From Prorocentrum cordatum (taxonomy: Eukaryota > Sar > Dinophyceae > Prorocentrales > Prorocentraceae), in the NCBI GenBank assembly GCA_963575745.1, contig CAUYUJ010003892.1, positions 169,001 to 233,000 on the forward strand: a DNA stretch of 64,000 nucleotides, read 5' to 3'. Below are positions 44,934-51,754 of this stretch, in pieces. The position numbers were made by a program, and so were the translations under genes. Each line of letters starts with the position of its first letter. The first letter of the stretch is position 1. The notes under the pieces were generated by a model that was not told where the DNA came from, did no database searches, and saw only the letters and a list, made by a program, of their open reading frames with translations.

Positions 44934-45489
44934 TGAGGGGCACAGCTGCTCCCAGCCCATGCTCGCCCGTGGGCTTGGGCTCTCGATCCTCGCTCACTTC
45001 AGTGCCATCAGTCTCGCGCGCTGGTGGCTTACGCCCGTGGGACCTGCCGCTGTGCCATTGGTGCCGCCCTCGGCTACTGGAGGCGCCGCGCCCCTGGAGG
45101 TCAACGAGCCCTCTGGTCGCCGGGTGCCACTGGCGGAGTGCATCTCAGCTGCGGTGGAGGCCTGCGAAGGGCATAGCTGCCCATCACCCTGTACCCCTTG
45201 CCCGGCCTGCCCGTCGGCAGGCGAGTCTTCGCCCTCCTGGACGCTACAGCTCGGCATTGGGTTGTTGGGATTGCTCGCGGTGGAAGCAGGCAAGCTGGTG
45301 ATCAGACTTGCCGTGCAGCTGGCTCGAGGCTTGCAGCGAGGCGCCAGCGCTTGTATCAAACGGGAGCGGCTCAGGCTGGACGGTGGGCCTCAGGCGGTCT
45401 CGGCTGCTTCCGTGGTCGAGATCGACTTGGGCGAGCTCGCGGCGGCGCAGGCTCGCGCTAGCAGACTTCGGCATCAGCATATTCACTGA
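44875..45489 (+). CDS. Retrotransposon ORF1 (small membrane-like protein)
   Basis: 204 codons starting ATG inside repeat A1. The centre has a Cys-rich patch (CEGHSCPSPCTPCPACPS), followed by a hydrophobic stretch (LQLGIGLLGLLAVEAGKLVI) that could be a transmembrane helix or amphipathic oligomerisation helix, then a basic Arg-rich tail. No family is recognised. Its stop overlaps the start of the next ORF as TGATG (45487-45491), an arrangement typical of coupled termination-reinitiation. A role as an accessory or first gag-like protein is inferred only from position. Confidence 0.6.
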   Translation: MCKQLQDRRIDVPSTYCSSLEGHSCSQPMLARGLGLSILAHFSAISLARWWLTPVGPAAVPLVPPSATGGAAPLEVNEPSGRRVPLAECISAAVEACEGHSCPSPCTPCPACPSAGESSPSWTLQLGIGLLGLLAVEAGKLVIRLAVQLARGLQRGASACIKRERLRLDGGPQAVSAASVVEIDLGELAAAQARASRLRHQHIH

Positions 45490-48400
45490 TGGCGGACTCG
45501 TTCTATTTGGTGAGGTATCCAGTCGCGGGGCCCCTTTTGTGGCACGAGCGCCTGGCGCTCGGTGAGAGGGGCGCCCTGTCGTACATCGTGACCCCCGACG
45601 GGGACGATTACGTGGAATCGAACGCCCCTGGGCCCGACGCTGCAGAAGTGATTAGATTGACAGGGCAGGGCGGGACGCCTGCTGGTCTGGCCGGGGGACA
45701 TGTTCACAGGTTTCGGCAGCTCCCTTCGGCAGCAGACGCATGGAGAGCGATTGGCCGAGCTGCGGCAGCTGGGTTCCCAAGGCCCCCGACCGCGGTGCTG
45801 AACCTGGAGCTGGCCGCTGGGAACTTGCTGGGCGCCCCCCCTGGAGTGCACGGACTTCCTGATCCTGGTGCCGCTGGAGGCCCCCTCGCCGCAGGCATGG
45901 TCGCTGGAGGCGTCGGAGGCGCTGGTGGCGTGGCTCCCGCTGCTGGGCTAGCGGGAGGCCTGGGCGCGCTGGTTGCCGCGCTGGGTGGCCCACCTGGGGC
46001 TGGGGCGGCGCCCGCGGCTGCTGGGGGAGCAGCGGCAGCTGGAGTCGGTCCTGTGGTGGCACCTCCCGTTCCAGGAGCACTCGCAGTTCCGCTGCCGGTG
46101 GCTCCTGGGCCACCCGTCGCTCCTGGAGATGGAGGGGTTGTTGCTGGGGCTGCCGCGGCTGTGGCCGCGCCGGCGGCTGCCCCTGGAGCTGGCGCGGCCC
46201 CTGCCCCCCCGATGGCGCCCGCAGGCGGGGCTGTTGGAGTGCCTCCCGCCTCGCCTGACCCCAGGGTGCTGGCCGTCACCTGTGACATGCTGGGCCAGCG
46301 CCACATCGACTTCAGAGAAGGGGTTCTGCGTCTTGTGGAGCATCCCTGGCCCGACTGGAGACTGTCAGGGCCGAGGACATGCCTCTGGGTCTGCCGCTTC
46401 ATCTGCGAGCACGGTGGCACCCCGCTCGGGAGGCACACCCTGTTCAAGACCACCTTCAGGTTGACCGACGCGGATCCAGGAGTTGTGGAGCACGAGGAGT
46501 GCTGTCGCATCCTGCATGAGGGAGTCTGCTACGACCAGCTCAACGCGGCCTCGCTCACCTCATTTGAAATGGCGCGCCGTTCGTTGCAAGTGCAGGAGGA
46601 GAGGCACAGGCACGTGCTCAACGACGACCAGGACGACGAGTCCTACGACAGGCACTTCTTCCTCGGGAACCAGCTCTCGAGGGGAAATCTCTGCGTGTGC
46701 CCGCTGTTGCAGGCGCATGTTGCTGCGGAGCTCGCGCGGGAGGCCGCGTTGGCGAAGGAGCGCCGCAAAGCTCGTGGGGAGAGAGCCCCCCCCCCCCAAG
46801 CCCACTGCCAAGAAGCCAGGCAAGAGGGGCCAACGAGGGCAGGGGGCAGAGGCTTGAGTGCCTCGCGGCGCAGGTGTGGGCAGCCTGCGTCGCGCCAGCC
46901 CGTCACGCCCGTGGGGCCGCGTCTTCTTTTGGTCATGGAGGAGGCTCGCCAGCGCGACCTTTTCCCCTTGCCCGCTTTGGAGACGCTGAACCAGCTATTT
47001 TGTGATCGACCTGCTTCCCGAAGTGTGGTCCGCCGTCGCCTTCGTGCCGCTCATGCCGACAAGTGGGCTGCCGAGGGCATCGACGTGCTGAATGACTTGT
47101 ATGGCAGTTTTGGCTCCCGCTCCGACGTCAGCCCCAACGCGGGTCAGCGCTTGGCCCTGGAGCATCTTCGCCATCGCTATCGGCACGTTGGACCTCCTCC
47201 TGCAGATCTCCTTTCTGGACAGGGAGCCCTCTGCGCGCTCCTGTCTGGCGCGCCCGGCTACACTAGTGGTGGCGGGCCCGTCGCTCCCTTTGACGGCGAC
47301 AAGATCGCCTGGCCGCCCCTCTCCAGCAAGCCCGTGTACCTGACCGACCTGCTCGGGGATAAGGACGCCTCGTGGCTCAGGGATTGGAAGGAGCACATGC
47401 TACGACCCTCCCAGGCCGCTCGGAGCCTCCGCGCTGAGGCGTGTCCGCGGGGCGCATACGTCGACCCGCTGTTGAAGCGCGACGTTCGTGATTATGCAAC
47501 CTTTCTCAGAGAGGCCTGGCGCCGTGGAATGCTTACTTGGAAGCATGGGCACGGCGGCGACCTCGGGCTGTTTTTCGTGCGACGCAAGGGCGAGCGCCTC
47601 AGGATCATCTTCGACACACGGGTGATCAACTGTGACTTCTTGCCCGCTCCGTCCACTCGTCTTCCGATTCCTTCGGCGTTCGGCGCGCTGGAGGCCGACC
47701 AGCAGGTCTACGTATCCTCTGGTGACTTGGAGGCCGCCTTCTACCACATGCTTGTGCCGCCCGACATGGCGCACCATTTCTCATTGCCCAGCCTGGACGC
47801 GGGGTTATTGCTGAACTGCGGGGTTACTGACCTGCCAGCGGGGCCGGGGGAACCCATTACCCCATGCCTCCGCGTGCTGCCCATGGGCTTCTCGTGGGCG
47901 CTTCACTTCTGCCAGGGCGTTCTTCGGCGTGGCCTAAGTCTGGGTGGGTGCGAGCCCAGCTGCCTCGTGGAGGACGGCCAGCCTGGCCGACAGGTGAAGC
48001 GCGGCGGCCCATCAGCAGCGGCTGGCTACGTCGACAATTATTTCGTGATTGACACGAGCGCGGAGGTGGCCAACCGCAGGGCGATGGCTGTCAAGGAGCA
48101 GCTAGTGCAGCTCGGACTGGTGGTTCACGACCAGGAGACCGCCTCCCGCGACGCGGAGTTCTTGGGGCTGAGTTTGTCCGAGGGCCGCTTCCTGGCTACC
48201 CGCCCTAAGTGCCTGTGGCGACTGCGGCTCGCTATCGAGAAGTTGCTTCGCATTGGCAGGTGCCGTGGGATTCTCATGAAGGTGCTCCTCGGTCACATCA
48301 CTTGGGTTGCGCTGTTGAGGCGTGAGTCACTGCGTCTGGTGCAGGCCGCCTACGCATTCGCCGCCAAGGCGGGGAGCGAGCCCATCAGGCTGGCAGAGCG

Positions 48401-48491
48401 TGAGGCGCGAGCTCTGGCAGGTCCGCTGCCTCCTACCGCTGCTGCAGGCGGATCTCATGTCGCCCTGGCACTCGCAGGTCGTCGCTTCTGA
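45489..48491 (+). CDS. Retrotransposon ORF2: gag-like region and reverse transcriptase
   Basis: 1000 codons. Residues about 1-90 are globular; about 100-260 are Ala/Gly/Pro-rich; about 260-440 look gag-like (FRLTDADPGVVEHEECCRIL). An 11-base C-run at about 46788-46798 may be a slippage site: one shifted frame ends KPTAKKPGKRGQRGQGAEA at 46857, a plausible basic gag tail. The RT part (about 690-970) shows LFFVRRKGERLRIIFDTRVI, SSGDLEAAFYHMLVP (first catalytic Asp), LPMGFSWALHFCQ, and AGYVDNYFVIDTS at 48021-48050. The last motif is YVDN, with Asn for the second Asp of YxDD. FLGLSLSEGRFLATRPKCLW leads into the connection region. The frame ends at 48491, but RNase H continues in the next frame from about 48391. 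Confidence 0.85.
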   Translation: MADSFYLVRYPVAGPLLWHERLALGERGALSYIVTPDGDDYVESNAPGPDAAEVIRLTGQGGTPAGLAGGHVHRFRQLPSAADAWRAIGRAAAAGFPRPPTAVLNLELAAGNLLGAPPGVHGLPDPGAAGGPLAAGMVAGGVGGAGGVAPAAGLAGGLGALVAALGGPPGAGAAPAAAGGAAAAGVGPVVAPPVPGALAVPLPVAPGPPVAPGDGGVVAGAAAAVAAPAAAPGAGAAPAPPMAPAGGAVGVPPASPDPRVLAVTCDMLGQRHIDFREGVLRLVEHPWPDWRLSGPRTCLWVCRFICEHGGTPLGRHTLFKTTFRLTDADPGVVEHEECCRILHEGVCYDQLNAASLTSFEMARRSLQVQEERHRHVLNDDQDDESYDRHFFLGNQLSRGNLCVCPLLQAHVAAELAREAALAKERRKARGERAPPPQAHCQEARQEGPTRAGGRGLSASRRRCGQPASRQPVTPVGPRLLLVMEEARQRDLFPLPALETLNQLFCDRPASRSVVRRRLRAAHADKWAAEGIDVLNDLYGSFGSRSDVSPNAGQRLALEHLRHRYRHVGPPPADLLSGQGALCALLSGAPGYTSGGGPVAPFDGDKIAWPPLSSKPVYLTDLLGDKDASWLRDWKEHMLRPSQAARSLRAEACPRGAYVDPLLKRDVRDYATFLREAWRRGMLTWKHGHGGDLGLFFVRRKGERLRIIFDTRVINCDFLPAPSTRLPIPSAFGALEADQQVYVSSGDLEAAFYHMLVPPDMAHHFSLPSLDAGLLLNCGVTDLPAGPGEPITPCLRVLPMGFSWALHFCQGVLRRGLSLGGCEPSCLVEDGQPGRQVKRGGPSAAAGYVDNYFVIDTSAEVANRRAMAVKEQLVQLGLVVHDQETASRDAEFLGLSLSEGRFLATRPKCLWRLRLAIEKLLRIGRCRGILMKVLLGHITWVALLRRESLRLVQAAYAFAAKAGSEPIRLAEREARALAGPLPPTAAAGGSHVALALAGRRF

Positions 48492-49060
48492 CGCGTCGGA
48501 GTTCGGCTTGGGGCTTGTTCGGCGCAGAGTGGCGCCGGCTGTTGTTGCACAGATTGGGCGCCAGTCCGAAAGATGGCGGCACCGTGTTGAGGGGGGAGCT
48601 CGAGCGCGTGAAAGAGCGCTTGGCCCCGTCATCGTCTCATCATCGTCTCTTCCGTCCGCTCTGCTGCCTTTGGAGTTCCTCAGCGTGTCCGAGTCGAGCT
48701 TCGACGAGGTCCCCAGGGATGTCTTGGAGGAGTCGTCTTGGGCGGGAGTCGCGGCGGTGAAGATCTCGGAGGACGCGAATATCTTGGGCCTCGAAGGTGA
48801 AGCTCTCGCTCTCGGGGTTCGGCATCTTCTGCGCAGCGCGGAGGCCTTTGGGAAGCGTCTGTTGGCTCTGGTGGACAACCTGCCTTTGGCCCTAGCGGCC
48901 ACAAAAGGACGAGCCCGTTCAGCACACCTAGGAGGTCCTCTTCGTAAGCTTGCCGCTCTCAGTTTGGCCTCAGGGTCTCGAGTATATGTGAGGTGGACCC
49001 CTTCAGAGCTCAACCCGTCCGATCCGTACTCCCGTGGGCTCCGAGGATGGTTCTCTGGCG
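48391..49060 (+). CDS. Retrotransposon RNase H domain
   Basis: Begins WQSVRRELWQVRCLLPLLQA, the usual link from RT to RNase H in this class. Catalytic residues: VVASDASEFGLG (Asp, 48490), LGLEGEALALG (Glu, about 48793), ALVDNLPLALAA (Asp, 48874) and WTPSELNPSDPYSRG (Asp, 49021). It is in the +1 frame relative to the RT, so expression needs a frameshift near 48360-48390 or the copy has a one-base indel there. The frame stays open through to 51108, where the methyltransferase-like domain lies. Confidence 0.8.
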
Positions 49061-50356
49061 GCCGCTCGTCAAGGGATCGCACCATTCACGTCGCGGCCGA
49101 GACGGGCGCTGCTGCCTTGGATGCCGCGCCGAGCAGGCCGCAGGCCCAATGGGGGCCCGCATGCGGGTACGCGAGCCAGCCTTGCTCGCGACCTTCTGGC
49201 GAGCCGTTTGCCGATAGCGGGACTGACGGCGCTGGAGCAGCTTGCAGTCAAGGAGTCGACCGAGACCCTGTATCGCGGTCTGTGCAACAGGTTCACGGAC
49301 TACTGCCGTTCCCACCAGGTCTCGTGGTCCACGATCCTGGGGCTGGACCTCGCCGTGCTGAGGTGCCTCAACGACCAGTTTCAGGCGGGCGCAGCCGCCG
49401 CGGAGGGGAGCCAGCTGCTGGCGGCGCTGTCGCACTTCATGCCCGAGGTGAGGCGCTCCGGCAAGGGGGGCCTGGCTCAGAGCTGGAGAGCTGCCACGGC
49501 GTGGAGGCGCCGCGTGCCCAGTTTCACGCGCTGCCCGCTGCCGAGGTCCGCGACTTTTGCCATCGCGGGGATCGCTCTGGCTCTGGGCCATATGCGGATG
49601 GCGCTCTGGATTGTGATATCTTTCGCGTGCTATCTTCGCCCCTTCGAGTGCTTCAAGCTAAGGGGCAGACACCTGATAAGCCCCACGGCGACAGCTGGTC
49701 CCGCTTACCAGGCCTGGGGGCTCTTACTACACGACATCGCCGAAGCTCAGCCTGGCAAGACGGGCCTAATCGAGGAGTCAGTCCTGATAGACTTGGATGT
49801 GTTTCTCAATCCCCTCTTACGGGCCCTCAAGCTAGCCACGCCTCCCGAGGAGACGCTCTGGCCCTTCACTGCAGTGGAGCTTCGCACAGTCTTCTCAAAA
49901 GCGGTGTCGGTGCTGAACCTGGACAGTCTCAGGCCTCATCTTTATTCTCTTCGGCACGGACGGGCATCAGACGACCTCCTCAGCAGTCGGCGCACGGTCG
50001 AACAGGTGCGTCGGAGGGGGCGGCGGAAGGCAGCTTCGTCCATGGCCAGGTACGCCAAGGAGTCGAAGCTCCTGCGAGAGATCAGCCTCGTCCCGCTGGC
50101 CAGCTTCAAGTTCGGAGAGATCGTGGAGCGGAACTTCCAGCGTCTGGTGGAGAGTGGCTTCCTGCGCTCGGGCGTGATCGACATCGCGCCCGACCCGCTC
50201 AGGCTGCTCGTGAGGCGCCTGGCCGAGAGCGGCCCCGCTGGGCTGCAGAGCTTCGACACCCTGAGCTGCGGGGCAGCGCGCAAGCGGCCCGCTGGCGTGG
50301 CGGCCAGCCGCAAGCGGGTGGGCCGCCGCCGCTCTGCCGCCCCTCTGCTGGCATAG
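49034..50356 (+). CDS. Tyrosine recombinase of the retrotransposon
   Basis: Catalyses integration of the circular DNA copy. The N-terminal SAM-like/core-binding part includes LEQLAVKESTETLYRGLCNR. The catalytic part shows SFACYLRPFECFKLRGRHL (first Arg, codon 49637), LYSLRHGRASDDLL (Arg-His box, 49943-49960; the H of the usual HxxR is Tyr here), RRRGRRKAAS and MARYAKES, whose Tyr (50051) is the likely nucleophile. The frame is nested inside the open frame that joins RNase H to the methyltransferase. No ATG is seen at the upstream edge (the frame opens with GTG at 49034), so the true start is unknown; an overlap or frameshift from RNase H is typical of DIRS-like elements. The C-terminal tail is basic. 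Confidence 0.8.
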   Translation: MGSEDGSLAAARQGIAPFTSRPRRALLPWMPRRAGRRPNGGPHAGTRASLARDLLASRLPIAGLTALEQLAVKESTETLYRGLCNRFTDYCRSHQVSWSTILGLDLAVLRCLNDQFQAGAAAAEGSQLLAALSHFMPEVRRSGKGGLAQSWRAATAWRRRVPSFTRCPLPRSATFAIAGIALALGHMRMALWIVISFACYLRPFECFKLRGRHLISPTATAGPAYQAWGLLLHDIAEAQPGKTGLIEESVLIDLDVFLNPLLRALKLATPPEETLWPFTAVELRTVFSKAVSVLNLDSLRPHLYSLRHGRASDDLLSSRRTVEQVRRRGRRKAASSMARYAKESKLLREISLVPLASFKFGEIVERNFQRLVESGFLRSGVIDIAPDPLRLLVRRLAESGPAGLQSFDTLSCGAARKRPAGVAASRKRVGRRRSAAPLLA

Positions 50357-51108
50357 CGCGGCGGCTGCGCCGTGAGTTCAGGCGAGCGCTGCGGTCTGCC
50401 CGCCGGCGCAAGCAATGCGTCTTCTTAGACTTGTTTGTGGGCTCGCAAGGAGTAGGCTACCAACTAAGACAGGCGGGATACGCTGCCGTTTCGCTTGACA
50501 TTCAGATGGGTGTGCATGGCGATCTTCTGATTCGAACCGTCGAGAAAATGCTGAGAGGCTGGATCGCGTCGGGGGCGGTGCTGGGAGTGTGGCTTGCCAC
50601 TCCCTGCACCACCTGGTCGCAGGCTTTGAGGCAACCGCTCCGTTCTTCGTCGAGCCCCATGGGCCGTGCAGATCTTTCTCGGCCTCAGCGTGCGCGTCTA
50701 GAGGTAGGTAACAGCACTTTTCATGTCACCTGCCGTCTTATAGACGCCTGTCGCAAGGTTGGTGTGCCAGTTTTCTTAGAAAATCCCGACAGGTCGCTTC
50801 TGTGGGAAGCCCCCCGCACGCTCGCGCTGAGACGCTCTCGCGACTGTGTCGAAGCCCGCTTTGACCAATGCCAGTTTAAGGCCCCTCGGAAAAAGGCCAC
50901 GCGAGTCGTTGCGTGGCGGAGCGGCTGCCTGTCTCGTCTCTGCCATCGTTGTAATGCCAGTGGTAGGATCTGCAGTAAATCGAAAGTGCCGCATCAGGAG
51001 CTTGCCGGGCGGGCTCCTGGTGGTAGACACTGGACTTCGATCGCCGCCGCGTATCCGAAGCCTCTCTGCCTTGCAATTGCTCGCACCATGATTGACGCAG
51101 CCGAATAG
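50357..51108 (+). CDS. C5-cytosine methyltransferase-like domain of the retrotransposon
   Basis: Same frame as RNase H. Motifs fit the C5-methyltransferase fold: CVFLDLFVGSQGVGYQL (SAM-binding motif I, 50419-50465), WLATPCTTWSQALR (motif IV; Cys codon 50605), VPVFLENPDRSLLW (motif VI, ENP in place of ENV, 50779), ARFDQCQFKAPRKKATRV (motif VIII-like) and YPKPLCLAIARTM near the end. No target-recognition domain is visible and the length, about 240 residues, is short. Classical DIRS elements often carry a different, adenine-type methyltransferase. Retrotransposon-borne cytosine methyltransferases have been reported in dinoflagellates. Activity is untested; the catalytic Cys and motif I are intact. 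Confidence 0.7.
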
Positions 51109-51211
51109 TTAAGAACTTCTTTGTTGTGGAGCAGGTTCAAACCTTGAGTTTCCTTGTTTCATTACTTGAGTTTGTTTTCGGCCTGCCGGCCAGGTTTTAC
51201 CATTCGGGTTT
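51109..51211 (+). other. 3' untranslated region of the retrotransposon
   Basis: T-rich sequence after the stop of the methyltransferase frame and before B1; no open frame of note. Confidence 0.5.
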
Positions 51212-51334
51212 GGGAATCTCCGAGCGCGTCTGGTGGCCTACGCCTTCGCCCTACCGATCGAAGGTTATCGCCTTGGCTCCAGACACGATAAAACAGTGTG
51301 CTGGCGATCTTGGGATTCTGCGGGCTAAATCTCT
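51212..51334 (+). repeat. Split direct repeat B1
   Basis: 123 bp starting gggaatctccgagcg and ending gggctaaatctct; identical to B2 (51539-51661). It joins A2 with no gap. Confidence 0.95.
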
Positions 51335-51417
51335 GGCCGCTTTTAACAAGCAGAAGTGATGTGCAAGCAGCTTCAGGATCGCCGCATCGACGTCCCGTCG
51401 GCGTACTGCTCAAGTCT
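51335..51417 (+). repeat. Split direct repeat A2
   Basis: 83-bp partner of A1. The B1-A2 junction reproduces the ends that would meet in a circular intermediate. Confidence 0.95.
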
Positions 51418-51538
51418 CCCTCCCTCCCTTTTCTGCCCTCTTTCGCCTTTCTGTTTTCCCATAAGTATTCCCTCGCTCGACAGCCTGCCTGCTGTCTGCC
51501 GAGTCCTCTTTGAATATGCATTCACGAGCCTCTGCTTC

Positions 51539-51661
51539 GGGAATCTCCGAGCGCGTCTGGTGGCCTACGCCTTCGCCCTACCGATCGAAGGTTATCGCCT
51601 TGGCTCCAGACACGATAAAACAGTGTGCTGGCGATCTTGGGATTCTGCGGGCTAAATCTCT
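51539..51661 (+). repeat. Split direct repeat B2 (right terminus)
   Basis: Identical to B1. The right end runs into a CT/T/AT simple-sequence stretch at 51661-51731. Confidence 0.95.
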
Positions 51662-51681
51662 CTCTCTCTCTTTTTTTTTTT

Positions 51682-51731
<50 letters not shown>
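51662..51731. repeat. CT, T and AT simple repeats
   Basis: CT run, ten Ts, CT run, then (AT)n. The left flank of the element also ends in (AT)n (44836-44850). Confidence 0.9.
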
Positions 51732-51734
<3 letters not shown>

Positions 51735-51754
51735 GGCCCTCCGCCGAGATCCGC

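Larger units (their letters stand above)
44851..51661 (+). mobile_element. Tyrosine-recombinase retrotransposon with split direct repeats
   Basis: Layout is A1 (44851-44933), ORFs, B1 (51212-51334), A2 (51335-51417), a 121-bp spacer, B2 (51539-51661). B1 and A2 touch exactly. A1/A2 differ at one of 83 positions and B1/B2 are identical over 123 bp. This A1-ORFs-B1A2B2 plan is known from Ngaro and PAT-like elements, which integrate by a tyrosine recombinase through a circular intermediate. Encoded order: ORF1, gag/RT, RNase H, tyrosine recombinase, methyltransferase-like domain. There is no target duplication, as expected. AT microsatellite lies at both outer edges. Near-identical repeats suggest a young insertion. 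Confidence 0.9.
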
